Counted from the first letter of the stretch, positions 8,435 to 17,714 are shown. The stretch is DNA of 32,111 nt from an uncultured Eubacteriales bacterium (GCA_934394855.1 CAKRRH010000021.1:1-32111), one strand, 5' to 3'. Numbers and translations are program-made. The notes: a model not told the origin generated them from the sequence alone.

Positions 8435-9319
8435 TCAAATAATAAATCCGGCTATTATCGGAACTAAAATTCCTGCTACGAAATAGACGATTATCGGTAT
8501 GAAAAAGTTGATTCCACCGTGCTTGATGAGCGACAGTTCATCGTCAAGTCCACGGCTGTGAAGCTCTTTTAAGCTGTCGTAAACATGCTTTTTATAAAAC
8601 CAGTCGCCGAGCAGTCCCATGATGATTCGGACTGTCAGGCTCATTGCGGCGATTATCAAAAATGTAATAAGCACAGGCTCTGTCACAAACATGATCGGAT
8701 CATCGACCGCTTTCACAAGCAGGTTGTAAAGATTATTTGACGAGCCGTTGATTATTGTGGTCATGAGTGACACAAACAGCGTAAACACGCTGACAAGCGA
8801 GCCGCCTTTGTAGCATTTTCTGCCGAGCAGCCAATATCCCGGAATGAAGAAAGCCATCCAATTCCAGTTGATTTTTGTTTTATGATATTCCATGTCCTTG
8901 AACGCATGAATGTATCTTGTGGCATTTGAGCCGACAAAAAGTGCAACGTCAGCCGATTTTTCGCCGCAAGCCTCGCTTTCTTTATCAATACCCCCTGCTT
9001 TCAGAAGCTCATCGACAAATTTTTCGGTTGCCTCTTTGTCGTCGTCCGACAGCATTTCAATATGCGGCATGAACCCGCCGTTATCGCTATCGTTCTTGTT
9101 GTCATTTTGTTCCTTCGGCTCTTCCTCAAGCGGCAATTCAACTTTCGGCATCTGCCACTGATCTTTTGTGCCGTGACTTTCGGAATATGCGCATTTGCCG
9201 ATTTGCTCCCAGCATTTTTTATGGTGCGGCGCACCGCAATCGGGACAAATTACAATGTCGTCATCTTCGAAAAATTTCGCATGACATACCGGGCACTCAA
9301 GCCCCTCATATTTATTCAA
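8435..9319 (-). CDS. Prokaryotic RING-finger membrane protein
   Basis: This 294-aa protein opens with a RING/PHD-like cluster: CPVC at 9-12, CPDCGAPHHKKCW at 25-37 and Cys43. This is the form of the prokaryotic RING family 1 domain. An acidic, charged stretch (~55-120) leads to a block (DVALFVGSNATRYIHAF) shared with the downstream paralogue, then hydrophobic segments at about 151-167, 174-191, 216-236 and 270-294. The apparent start is TTG at 9319 with GAAAGGAA upstream. Its stop is 18 bp before the next gene, so the pair is an operon. Prokaryotic RING domains have been linked to ubiquitin-like systems, but no ubiquitin-like or E2-like gene is present here, so function stays open. Confidence 0.85.
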   Translation of the reverse strand: MNKYEGLECPVCHAKFFEDDDIVICPDCGAPHHKKCWEQIGKCAYSESHGTKDQWQMPKVELPLEEEPKEQNDNKNDSDNGGFMPHIEMLSDDDKEATEKFVDELLKAGGIDKESEACGEKSADVALFVGSNATRYIHAFKDMEYHKTKINWNWMAFFIPGYWLLGRKCYKGGSLVSVFTLFVSLMTTIINGSSNNLYNLLVKAVDDPIMFVTEPVLITFLIIAAMSLTVRIIMGLLGDWFYKKHVYDSLKELHSRGLDDELSLIKHGGINFFIPIIVYFVAGILVPIIAGFII

Positions 9320-9371
9320 AACAATAAATTCCTTTCATATTTTCAAATATCGGCAAGCGCATGTTAATCAA

Positions 9372-9887
9372 TCATATCAATTCGTTGATTGAAAAAACAA
9401 GGTCAAAATAATCTTTGCCGTAGTTGTGAAATTCGCCGTTGCGAATCATTGTTTTAAGCTCGTCTGCGCTGACCCACTTTGCCTTTGCGACCTCTTCGGT
9501 CTGCAAATTGAGGTTATCGACATCAACGTTGCACCGAGCCGCCCAAATGTCGGTGAGTGAAAATTTGCGAAGCATTCGTTTGACAAGCTTTAAATCCTTT
9601 CGACCGAGTCTGATCCCCATTTCCTCGTTAAGCTCTCTCGCTGCGGCGTGCCGCGAGCTTTCGCTCGAAAATGCCGAACCGCCTGTCGCCGCCCATTCTC
9701 CGGGCATTAACGGACGCTTGTCGCTTCGTTTTTGAATCAAAAATTCACCGCGGTCGTTGACGATCCAAATATGCACCACCAAATGATATTCGCCCTTGCC
9801 AAGACCACGCTTGCCTCTTATAACCGTTTTCCCCGTGCGGCGGCCGTTTTTATCAAGAATATCCCAAATTTCCACCTGTTTCACCAC
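9372..9887 (-). CDS. Nudix hydrolase (isopentenyl-diphosphate isomerase-like)
   Basis: This protein of up to 171 aa has a perfect Nudix box at 70-92, running from G70 through E76, R84-E85 and E88-E89 to G91-I92, so metal-dependent pyrophosphohydrolase chemistry is expected. The leading WDILDKNGRRTGK segment and the GEYHLVVHIWIVN strand place it in the IDI-like Nudix group, where many members are not isomerases; the substrate is unknown. The frame can begin at GTG 9887, only about 15 nt after the likely transcription start. GTG at 9875, with GGTGGTGA upstream, is a reasonable alternative. The RING-protein gene follows after 52 bp and may be co-transcribed. Confidence 0.9.
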   Translation of the reverse strand: MVKQVEIWDILDKNGRRTGKTVIRGKRGLGKGEYHLVVHIWIVNDRGEFLIQKRSDKRPLMPGEWAATGGSAFSSESSRHAAARELNEEMGIRLGRKDLKLVKRMLRKFSLTDIWAARCNVDVDNLNLQTEEVAKAKWVSADELKTMIRNGEFHNYGKDYFDLVFSINELI

Positions 9888-9907
9888 CGCTCATAATATT
9901 TATTATA

Positions 9908-9936
9908 ATTTTACAATATATTTCGTCCGATTTCAA
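9908..9936 (-). promoter_or_regulatory. Promoter of the Nudix gene
   Basis: On the minus strand TTGAAA (9931-9936) and TAAAAT (9908-9913) are spaced by 17 bp. The rest of 9888-10012 is AT-rich with no gene; no clear terminator for queH was found. Confidence 0.6.
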
Positions 9937-10012
9937 GAAAATTCGACCATTTATTCTCATAAAATAACATTATTTACATTGTATTAAAAATAACGCTTAA
10001 AATTCTTTTAAT

Positions 10013-10648
10013 TTATTGTTTATTTTTAGAATAAACACAGCCGCAAAAATTCTGCCGATAGAGCGAATGTTCTCTGGACAGTTCAATCGAGCGTTTATAG
10101 CCTTCGTTTTTCTTAAAATCGGAATAGAGATATTTTACCCCGACCTGCTCTGCGACCTCTGCGCCGATTTCGTTAAGTTTTGCCGCATTTTTAAGCGGTG
10201 ATATGCTCAGCGTCGTGCAAAAATAGTCAAACCCATGTTTTTTTGCATATTCAGCAGTTTTAGTAAGCCTCATTCGATAGCATTTGAAACACCGCTCACC
10301 GCCTTCAGGAGCTTTTTCAAGCCCTTTTGCGATGCTTTCAAAATCGGAATAATCATAGTCCTCGATAATCGGGGAATTTGCCGTCAATTTCCCCATCTCA
10401 CCGACCAATCTCACAAGCTCGGCGGCTCTGTGGTCATATTCCTCTTTCGGTGAGATGTTCGGATTATAAAAATAGGGCGTAATGATAAAATGATTGTTCA
10501 CGACCTCCAAAACGGCGCTCGAACAAGGCGCACAGCAACAATGGAGCAACAGCTTCGGCGTAATATTTTCGCTTTTCAGCCGCTCAAATTCATCCCACAT
10601 CAGTCTTGCATAATTTATCTTTCCCGTTTGCACCGTTTTCTCTCTCAT
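10013..10648 (-). CDS. queH: Epoxyqueuosine reductase QueH
   Basis: This 211-aa protein matches QueH (formerly DUF208), which reduces epoxyqueuosine to queuosine in tRNA. The family cysteines are all present: LLHCCCAPCS with Cys37, Cys38, Cys39 and Cys42; ERCFKCYRMRL with Cys120 and Cys123; and FCGCVYS with Cys202 and Cys204. These bind iron-sulfur and metal centres in the family. The YFYNPNISPKEEYDHR segment is also typical. No other queuosine gene is in the window. Its own promoter lies directly upstream, divergent from the macroglobulin gene, with a short leader and no strong ribosome site. Confidence 0.95.
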   Translation of the reverse strand: MREKTVQTGKINYARLMWDEFERLKSENITPKLLLHCCCAPCSSAVLEVVNNHFIITPYFYNPNISPKEEYDHRAAELVRLVGEMGKLTANSPIIEDYDYSDFESIAKGLEKAPEGGERCFKCYRMRLTKTAEYAKKHGFDYFCTTLSISPLKNAAKLNEIGAEVAEQVGVKYLYSDFKKNEGYKRSIELSREHSLYRQNFCGCVYSKNKQ

Positions 10649-10671
10649 TTCCGCATTTATTTACAGTAACA

Positions 10672-10739
10672 ATTATATCATTTTTTCTTGCCTTATTCAA
10701 CCGTAAAGGATTGATTTTTCAACCATAAACTGTTATACT
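10672..10739. promoter_or_regulatory. Back-to-back promoters for queH (-) and the macroglobulin gene (+)
   Basis: On the minus strand TTGAAT (10695-10700) and TATAAT (10672-10677) are 17 bp apart and drive queH. On the plus strand TTGATT (10711-10716) and TATACT (10734-10739) are 17 bp apart and drive the macroglobulin gene. The -35 boxes are only 10 bp apart, so one regulator could affect both. Confidence 0.7.
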
Positions 10740-10803
10740 GTAATTTGATAAATTGCGTAACTCTTAATTGATTTATATAATTAGTTTAAAAGGAATAATA
10801 ATC

Positions 10804-13800
10804 ATGAATAAATTACTCTTCAAACGGGTTCTGGCTATAATTTTAACGGCGGCGGTTTTTTGCACCGTCTTTTGTTCATGCGGCGACAAAAACGAAGCGG
10901 GACTTGTTTTGTCCGTAAAGCCCGACTCAATGCTCGGAAAGTTCATTTCCACCTCGTCAAAATTTGACATTACAACATCATCTTCAACCGACAAGGACTC
11001 GCTTTTAAAGGCGCTGAGCATTTCGCCGTCGGCAAAATATACTCTCGACGGTTCGGGCTCGAGCTTTACGCTCAGTTTTTCAAGCACACTGCTCCCGAAC
11101 ACGGTTTATACATTTTCATCGACCATCGGCGGCAGAACGGTTTATCAATGGGCTTTTCAAACAGCGCAGGATTTTGAGATCACCGAAGTGACATTGCCGA
11201 AAAACGCAAATGACAAAACAATAACATTTGATTTCAGCTATGATTCGGTAGAAAATTTTGAAGATAATTTTTCAATTTCGCCAAAAATTTCGGGCAGTTT
11301 TAAGCATGACAAAACAAAATGGACATTTACATCAGACAAGCCGTTTAACCCCGAAACAACATATACCGTGACGCTGTCAAAAAAGACTGCGACATCCGGC
11401 GGACTCACCCTCAAAGACGACTATCGCACATCATTCACAACGCCGACGCCCACAGGAAGCTATCTGTCGCCGGTCAAAGACGGCAAGGATTATGCCGACT
11501 GCTACACCCCGAACGAAACTCCGTCGGTTTTGCTTAAATCAAGCGGTGTAAAAGACAAGTCGGTCAAAGCAGAGGTTTATAAATTCGGCGACTTCAAAGC
11601 ATATATGAACGCACACAAGACCTATTTTGAAGCGCCCGATTTTTCTGACATTGACGCACTTTTGACATCGCTTACATCGGTCGGTCAATTTGACACGGTG
11701 CTTGATGATTATCCGTCAAATTCATCCGCCTATACTTCATCTGTCAACGCCGACAAGGCAATCTTAAAATATCCCACAAACTACCCCGCAGGCTATTATA
11801 TCGCAAAAATAACCGTCGAAAAATATACCGTATATCATGTCTTTCAGGTGTCCTCGCTTGTTGTATATTCCCTCACCGTCGGCAACACAGTGAGCGTTTG
11901 GGTTAACAGCGTGAAAACAGGAAAACAGCTGACCGACACCGAGGTTTTGCTTGATAATGCATATGACGAAAAGACAAACGAAAACGGCGTTGCATATTTT
12001 GAGCTGTCGGAAGATAACGTTTCTTCACGCTACATGATCATCAACGACCCTGACAATTCACAAACGCCCTATATCGGTTATATCTCACAAAACGAAAACT
12101 ATTCCGAAATCAACACTGCGGCAAATTATAATTGCTCGCTTTTCACCGATTCGGACAGCTATGACAAAAACGGCACGGTCAAAATTTTCGGCTCGGTTTT
12201 GCCGACGAACAATGCAAAGGTTCCGAGTGCGAAAATCGCATATGACAATCGAGAACAGCCGCTCACTCTCGATTCAAACGGCGCATTTACAACCGAAATC
12301 GAGCTTTCGGGCAAATTTGATAAATCGGTTACCTTCAGCCTGATTGTCGGCGACAGCGAAGTATCGTCAAAGACAGTCGCCGTGAGCAGTAAATCAACCG
12401 CAAAAACGGTTGACGGAACATATCTCTCGGCTGATTATTCAAGCAACACCCTCTTGCTCACCGCTTCAAACATATCGTCAAAATATGAGTCGGGAGCAAA
12501 ATATAACGAATCAGCTTCAAAGAAATATTCGACTCCTGTGTTCGACAAATCATCTGCCGATTTAAAATATACCGTGACGGTTTATAAAAACACACGGTTC
12601 ACAAAATCAAAATCGGGTAAATATTATGATGACGCAAGCGGTGCTGTCAAAGACAGATATGTTTACACAAGGTCAAATAAAAAGGAAAAGATTAAAACAA
12701 TCAGCGGCACCACCGCAAACGGTCATGCCACGGTCGAGTTAAAATATGACAACATTCCTCAAAGCGGAGTTTACTATTCATTTGTAATCGAATATACCGA
12801 CCGTTCGGGCAAAAAGCAAACGGTCACCGTCAATAACGATTGGTCCTCAACAGACTATTGCGTTGAAAGCAACGAGCGCTATTCAATCATGTTCGACAAA
12901 ACGGCAAATCTCATCAATACGGACAAAATCGGCGGTCGTCTGACAAAAGGCGACGAGCTTATCAGCACGGGCAAGGTTTTGCTAATATCATCAAAGGTCA
13001 ACGCCGTTTCAAACTATCTTTTTGACAGCGGCAGCGTTTCCTTTAACGCATATGATGATTTTGCGCCGAAAAGCACCGTTTATGCGGCATATTATGACGG
13101 CAGTCGGGTTTATGCGCTGAACACCTCCGATTTTTCATTCAAAAGCGGCAATAAATCAACGCTTGATGTTTCAACCGACAAAACAAGCTACGCAAAGGGC
13201 GATAATATTTCAATAAACATCAGTGCGTCAGCAGATTCAAAAGGCGTTGCGCTCCCTGTTCTGATATATGTTTACAAAAACGGCTCAAAGCAGATTTTGA
13301 CCGACAGCACAGCATATCGCAGCAACATAAAAACATCGGTCGGCGGCGTTTTGCAGCAAACCTCGCACTATGCATACGGCGTAGTTTATAACACGAAAGA
13401 ATCAAAAAATTCGGTGCAGTCATTCAGCGCAAAATCAATATCGAACGACGAGCCTGTTTATTTTGATTATGTTACAACAGCCTCAAACGGCACCGCAACG
13501 GTCGAAATTCCGGTTGCAAATGCAAACGAAGAATATATCATCACGGCAGTTGCTCTGTCTTTTGACTCAATCATGAGAGCCGATTGCAAATTTGACACAA
13601 AACTAAAATCAACGATAGAAATATCCGCCGAAACCGAAATCGGCGTTAATGATGATTTTGCGCTTGATGTAATTTGCAACGCAAAGAAAAATAACGCACA
13701 GACAACTGCCGCCGATTCGACGGTCGGCACGAGCGGCAATGTGCAAAGCACCGCAAGCATCGCAAATACAACAAATAACGCAAACACCGCAAAATCAACG

Positions 13801-15000
13801 AAAAATGCGGCAGAGCCTGCGACATATTCCGTAAACGCAAGCCTTTACCGCGCAGACCCAAAAAAGACGGAGATTGATGAAAAACAAAAGCTTCAGACGA
13901 TTGCCCAATCGGCAAATAGCGGAGAGAATTGCAAAATCGATTTCGGAAAGCTGACAAGCGGCGAATATATTTACAAAGCCGCATATACTTTTGGCAATGA
14001 AAAACGAACCGTAATCGGCAGGGTCACGGTGTCGGCAAAAAATACAACCGTTTATCCGCTAATCAAAAAACTTGACGAAAACGGCGTTTTTGCGACAATA
14101 TCATCATCAAACACCGTCAAAGCGGTGGTTTATGATGAAAACTATGCCGAGCTTTTTGAGCTTTCCGCAAAGCTTTGCAATAATAAATCAAATAATCTTC
14201 CGTCGATTTTGGCAGGAATCGATGCACAAAGGTTCTTTAAATCGGAAAACATCAACACCGACGCTTTAAAAAATTATCAATCCGGCGGCATTTCATATAA
14301 ACCAAACGGCAGCGCCGATTTAACGCTGTCCGCAGCAGCCGCCGCTGTTTGCCCGGACTATTTTGACAAAGACGCACTCGCCGATTATTTTGAAAAATAT
14401 GCGTCATCAGGCAAAACGGACGAGCATTTGCTCGGTCTTTTCGGACTGAGTGCGCTTCGTCGTCCCGTGATGAACGAGCTCTATGAAGCCTTAGCCGCCG
14501 CTGATTCGTATAACGCTCGCCAAAAGCTCTATTTGGCGCTTGCGTTCGGCTTTATCGGAGATTTTGACAATGCGTTTTTGCTCTATGATTCAATCACCGC
14601 AAAAATCGAAAATAATGATGAAATCAGCATAAAAATCGACGGACTTGATACAAATACGGCGACCGTGCTCACCTGTTTGATTTCATCAAAATTAAACGAT
14701 GAAAAAAGCCGCGGAATGATCAACTATTTAAGAAACAACACCGATTCAAATAAATTCAGCCTTGCAAATTTAGCCTATGCCGAACTTATCAACGGCTATG
14801 TCTTTCTTTCAAACGAACAAAGCTCCGTCACGGTCATAACAAATTCGGAAGAAAATAGCGTTAAGTTTAAGCGTTCGTCTTTTGCGAGAATCGAGATAAA
14901 GCCCGAAAACATTGCAAGCACAACGCTTAAATCAAAGGACTCGGCATATGTTTGCTTTGTCTATATGCTTTCAAATGCGGAGCTTGATAAAATAGAATAA
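10804..15000 (+). CDS. Alpha-2-macroglobulin-like lipoprotein without thioester
   Basis: The start is ATG 10804, with AAAAGGAA at 10788-10795, giving 1398 aa. A signal segment (1-26) ends in VFCSCGDK, an imperfect lipobox with Cys26 the likely lipidated residue. Ig-like domains follow (~30-230). Bacterial macroglobulin signatures are then seen: YSLTVGNTVSVWVNSVKTGK (~353), LFTDSDSYDKNGTVKIFGSV (~447) and, in the A2M domain, YFDYVTTASNGTATVEIPVA (~882). The last ~270 residues are helical and resemble the thioester-domain barrel, but no CxEQ motif exists. An Asn/Thr/Ala-rich insert lies at ~958-1009. Thioester-containing relatives trap proteases at the cell envelope; here any trapping must be non-covalent. 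A small gene follows after 12 bp. Confidence 0.8.
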   Translation: MNKLLFKRVLAIILTAAVFCTVFCSCGDKNEAGLVLSVKPDSMLGKFISTSSKFDITTSSSTDKDSLLKALSISPSAKYTLDGSGSSFTLSFSSTLLPNTVYTFSSTIGGRTVYQWAFQTAQDFEITEVTLPKNANDKTITFDFSYDSVENFEDNFSISPKISGSFKHDKTKWTFTSDKPFNPETTYTVTLSKKTATSGGLTLKDDYRTSFTTPTPTGSYLSPVKDGKDYADCYTPNETPSVLLKSSGVKDKSVKAEVYKFGDFKAYMNAHKTYFEAPDFSDIDALLTSLTSVGQFDTVLDDYPSNSSAYTSSVNADKAILKYPTNYPAGYYIAKITVEKYTVYHVFQVSSLVVYSLTVGNTVSVWVNSVKTGKQLTDTEVLLDNAYDEKTNENGVAYFELSEDNVSSRYMIINDPDNSQTPYIGYISQNENYSEINTAANYNCSLFTDSDSYDKNGTVKIFGSVLPTNNAKVPSAKIAYDNREQPLTLDSNGAFTTEIELSGKFDKSVTFSLIVGDSEVSSKTVAVSSKSTAKTVDGTYLSADYSSNTLLLTASNISSKYESGAKYNESASKKYSTPVFDKSSADLKYTVTVYKNTRFTKSKSGKYYDDASGAVKDRYVYTRSNKKEKIKTISGTTANGHATVELKYDNIPQSGVYYSFVIEYTDRSGKKQTVTVNNDWSSTDYCVESNERYSIMFDKTANLINTDKIGGRLTKGDELISTGKVLLISSKVNAVSNYLFDSGSVSFNAYDDFAPKSTVYAAYYDGSRVYALNTSDFSFKSGNKSTLDVSTDKTSYAKGDNISINISASADSKGVALPVLIYVYKNGSKQILTDSTAYRSNIKTSVGGVLQQTSHYAYGVVYNTKESKNSVQSFSAKSISNDEPVYFDYVTTASNGTATVEIPVANANEEYIITAVALSFDSIMRADCKFDTKLKSTIEISAETEIGVNDDFALDVICNAKKNNAQTTAADSTVGTSGNVQSTASIANTTNNANTAKSTKNAAEPATYSVNASLYRADPKKTEIDEKQKLQTIAQSANSGENCKIDFGKLTSGEYIYKAAYTFGNEKRTVIGRVTVSAKNTTVYPLIKKLDENGVFATISSSNTVKAVVYDENYAELFELSAKLCNNKSNNLPSILAGIDAQRFFKSENINTDALKNYQSGGISYKPNGSADLTLSAAAAAVCPDYFDKDALADYFEKYASSGKTDEHLLGLFGLSALRRPVMNELYEALAAADSYNARQKLYLALAFGFIGDFDNAFLLYDSITAKIENNDEISIKIDGLDTNTATVLTCLISSKLNDEKSRGMINYLRNNTDSNKFSLANLAYAELINGYVFLSNEQSSVTVITNSEENSVKFKRSSFARIEIKPENIASTTLKSKDSAYVCFVYMLSNAELDKIE

Positions 15001-15012
15001 AAGGATAGTATT

Positions 15013-15279
15013 ATGGAGATTTTTGAAGTAAGAAATGTCGAAGAACGCCTTGACATAATGAGCAAATGCGAAATCGAAGCACACAAGGCAAAAGAACTGC
15101 TGGATTTCCACGCAAAGGAAAAATATTTGGCATTCGCCTGCAACGATTTGCTAAACGGATTCGTGTTTATAAATGAATCGGGCGACATAACGCATATGAC
15201 AACTCTGCCGTTTGCAAAAACCCTGGGGCTTGATGAGCAAATGCGTGAATATGTTCAGAAAAACTACAAAAATAAATAA
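15013..15279 (+). CDS. Small protein of unknown function (88 aa)
   Basis: This 88-aa soluble protein has no recognisable domain, signal peptide or membrane segment. It is charged, with a helical N-terminal half (VEERLDIMSKCEIEAHKAKELL), and ends in a basic tail. AAAAGGAT about 8 nt upstream is a good ribosome site. The start is 12 bp after the macroglobulin stop and a terminator follows, so it is the last gene of that operon. The tight link suggests a partner or shared regulation, but nothing in the sequence tells what it does. Confidence 0.75.
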   Translation: MEIFEVRNVEERLDIMSKCEIEAHKAKELLDFHAKEKYLAFACNDLLNGFVFINESGDITHMTTLPFAKTLGLDEQMREYVQKNYKNK

Positions 15280-15294
15280 TAATAACCGAAAAAC

Positions 15295-15343
15295 CGCCGT
15301 AAATGAGGTGTAATTTGCACCCGTTTGCGGCGATTTTGCTTTT
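15295..15343 (+). terminator. Terminator after the macroglobulin operon
   Basis: A long imperfect hairpin pairs 15295-15304 with 15323-15332, with an inner GGTG/CACC helix, and is followed by ATTTTGCTTTT. It ends the two-gene operon before asnB. Confidence 0.75.
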
Positions 15344-15414
15344 ATCAATGCAACAAACCAAAACCCTCGGCATATAATAATAACCGACAAAACATGATTC
15401 AAAGGAGTATTATT

Positions 15415-17244
15415 ATGTGTTCGATTTGCGGTTTATGCGATTTTCTCGACAGCTCAAAGATTGATGAAAAAACCGTGCTGAAGATGGGCAGGACGATGAA
15501 ACACAGAGGAATTGACGACGACGGCGTGTTTTCATCGGAATATGTCGCTCTGCAACACAACCGACTGAGCGTAATCGACCCGAAATTCGGTGCACAGCCG
15601 ATGATTGCAGAGCACCGTGGCAAGCGATATGTCATTGTCTACAACGGCGAAATTTACAATTATGATGAACTGAAATCGGAGCTTAGCGAGCATGGAATCG
15701 TTCCGAAAACTCACTGCGACACCGAGCTTGTGCTTTACAGCTACATCATATTCAAAGACGACGCACCGAAACATCTTAACGGCATTTTTGCATTTGCAGT
15801 TTATGACGAAGCCGAGAACCGCCTGTTTTTATGCCGTGACCGATTCGGAATCAAACCGCTGTTTTATGCAGTTTCAGACGGCACACTGATTTTTGCAAGC
15901 GAAATCAAAGCGATATTGGCTCATGGTGCAGTCGAACCGATAATCGACCAGAAGGGATTGTGGCAGCTGCTGTTTTTATCACCCGTGACAATCAACGGCA
16001 GCGGCATTTTCTGTGATATTTTTGAGCTTAAACCGGGCGAACGGGCATATTTTGACTCAACAGGGCTTAATATATCACGCTATTGGAGCTTGCAGGCGCA
16101 TGATCTGTCAGACATCACGGCACAGGAAGCCGCAAACAAAACGCAGGAGATTTTGACTGATGCAATCAACCGTCAGTTAGTGTCCGATGTACCCCTTTGT
16201 ACATTTTTGTCGGGAGGACTTGATTCATCGGTAATCACAGCAGTAGCCTCGGAAAATTATCAAAATCACGGCAAAACGCTCTCGACCTATTCGTTTGAAT
16301 ATGAAGGCAATCGGGAGAATTTTCATCAGACCCTTTTCCAGCCTCAGGGCGATGATGAATTTGCGCTTTATTTGGCAGATTACCTCGGCACCGACCACAC
16401 CGTTCTGACAGCACCGACAGACAAAGTAGCCGCTCTTTTGACATCTGCCGTTGACTATCGTGATTTTCCCGGTCAGGCGGACATTGACTCGTCGCTGCTC
16501 TATTTTTGTTCGCAGGTCAAGCGCCGTCATACCGTTGCGCTGTCGGGCGAATGCTCCGATGAAATATTCGGCGGTTATCCTTGGTTTTACCGTCCCGAAA
16601 TGCTTTACAAGGACTTCTTTCCATGGATTCACAAGCCGATGCTCAGGGCTGAGATGTTTGATGACCGAATTGCAAGAAAAGACGATGGCTATGAATTTAT
16701 CTCGTCGGTTTACAAAAGCAGCTTAGACGACTGCCCGACGCTTGATTCGGACTCAAAAAGCATGATCGTATCTCGGCACGCTACCTGGCTGTCGGTCAAT
16801 TATTTCATGACATCGCTTCTTGAGCGCAAGGACAGAATGAGCATGGCAAGCTCACTTGAAGTCCGAGTTCCGTTTGCCGACCACAGAATTCTCGAATTTG
16901 TCTATGATGTGCCCTGGGAAATCAAATTTGAGAATAATGTTGAAAAGGCACTTTTGCGAAATGCAATGAAGGACTATTTGCCTGACAGGATTTTGTGGCG
17001 AAAAAAGAGCCCCTATCCGAAAACTCACAACCCGAAATATCTTGAAGCGGTTGAGAGCATTCTGAAAAGCAGGCTGAAATCGGGCGGATTTTTAAGTCAT
17101 GCTTTGAACGAAGAGCATTATAAACAACTGATTGACGGCAACAACGACACATGGTTCGGACAGCTGATGGCAAAGCCTCAGATGATTGCTTGGCTGATTC
17201 AGATGGATTGGTTCTTTGAAAAATATAATGTAATTTTGAAATAA
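15415..17244 (+). CDS. asnB: Asparagine synthase (glutamine-hydrolysing)
   Basis: The true start is ATG 15415, with AAAGGAG at 15401-15407. It gives 609 aa and puts the glutaminase nucleophile at Cys2 (MCSICG), exposed after Met removal. The N-terminal class II amidotransferase domain (~1-200) includes VYNGEIYNYDEL and CRDRFGIKPLFY. The synthetase domain carries the pyrophosphate loop SGGLDSS at 266-272 and LSGECSDEIFGGYPWFY further on. The enzyme makes asparagine from aspartate, glutamine and ATP; AsnB-like paralogues can amidate other acids, so the substrate is likely but not certain. It converges on rpsT. No strong promoter was recognised; a TATAAT at 15373-15378 lacks a good -35. Confidence 0.94.
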   Translation: MCSICGLCDFLDSSKIDEKTVLKMGRTMKHRGIDDDGVFSSEYVALQHNRLSVIDPKFGAQPMIAEHRGKRYVIVYNGEIYNYDELKSELSEHGIVPKTHCDTELVLYSYIIFKDDAPKHLNGIFAFAVYDEAENRLFLCRDRFGIKPLFYAVSDGTLIFASEIKAILAHGAVEPIIDQKGLWQLLFLSPVTINGSGIFCDIFELKPGERAYFDSTGLNISRYWSLQAHDLSDITAQEAANKTQEILTDAINRQLVSDVPLCTFLSGGLDSSVITAVASENYQNHGKTLSTYSFEYEGNRENFHQTLFQPQGDDEFALYLADYLGTDHTVLTAPTDKVAALLTSAVDYRDFPGQADIDSSLLYFCSQVKRRHTVALSGECSDEIFGGYPWFYRPEMLYKDFFPWIHKPMLRAEMFDDRIARKDDGYEFISSVYKSSLDDCPTLDSDSKSMIVSRHATWLSVNYFMTSLLERKDRMSMASSLEVRVPFADHRILEFVYDVPWEIKFENNVEKALLRNAMKDYLPDRILWRKKSPYPKTHNPKYLEAVESILKSRLKSGGFLSHALNEEHYKQLIDGNNDTWFGQLMAKPQMIAWLIQMDWFFEKYNVILK

Positions 17245-17288
17245 AAAAGCAAACGCCGCTAAAGGATAATAATAACCCTTTAGCGGCG
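17243..17288 (-). terminator. Terminator of rpsT, between convergent genes
   Basis: A perfect 12-bp stem (17254-17265 with 17277-17288) has an 11-nt loop. On the minus strand it is followed by a T-rich run (17243-17253), which fits termination of rpsT. On the plus strand no T-run follows, so its action on asnB is less certain. Confidence 0.82.
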
Positions 17289-17330
17289 ATATAATGCTGT
17301 TAAAACTGTGCCGGTTTAAAACAAAATCGA

Positions 17331-17588
17331 TTAGGCTTTGTTAAGCTTTTTAACAAGCGCCGATTTCTTTCTTGCTGCGCAATTCTTGTGGATAAGACCG
17401 ATAGATGCAGCATGATCGATTGTCTTTACAGCAACCTTAACCTGCTCTGCCTTGTTATCTGCATTGCTCTCAACAGCAGCGTTTGCCTTTTTAAGAACTG
17501 TTTTGAGGTTTGAGTTAGCAGCTTTGTTGCGCTGTGCTTTAACTGTGCTGATTTTAACTCTTTTCTTAGCTGATTTAATGTTAGGCAT
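17331..17588 (-). CDS. rpsT: 30S ribosomal protein S20
   Basis: This 85-aa lysine- and alanine-rich helical protein is ribosomal protein S20, which binds 16S rRNA in the small subunit. The MPNIKSAKKRVKIS start and the C-terminal NKCARRKSRL-like segment (IHKNCAARKKSALVKKL) are characteristic. A consensus AGGAGGTG ribosome site precedes the ATG. The leader from the promoter at 17715 is about 120 nt, long enough for the autoregulation known for S20 in other bacteria, though I saw no defined motif. The divergent partner is gpr, a gene order common in Firmicutes. Confidence 0.97.
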   Translation of the reverse strand: MPNIKSAKKRVKISTVKAQRNKAANSNLKTVLKKANAAVESNADNKAEQVKVAVKTIDHAASIGLIHKNCAARKKSALVKKLNKA

Positions 17589-17714
17589 TTGGTTACACCT
17601 CCTCTGAAGACTGCTCTGTAAACAACAGGCTGTTACACCGTCATTTCAAAGATCAAATTAGATGTTATCGTAACTGAAGAATAAACATAATTCCACACAA
17701 TAACTGTAAAAGTA

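Noticed and set aside
15370..15390. Shared ATAATAATAACC motif near 15278, 15375 and 17266 as a regulatory repeat
   Set aside because: The matches are short and AT-rich, and one lies in a terminator loop, so chance is the simplest reading.
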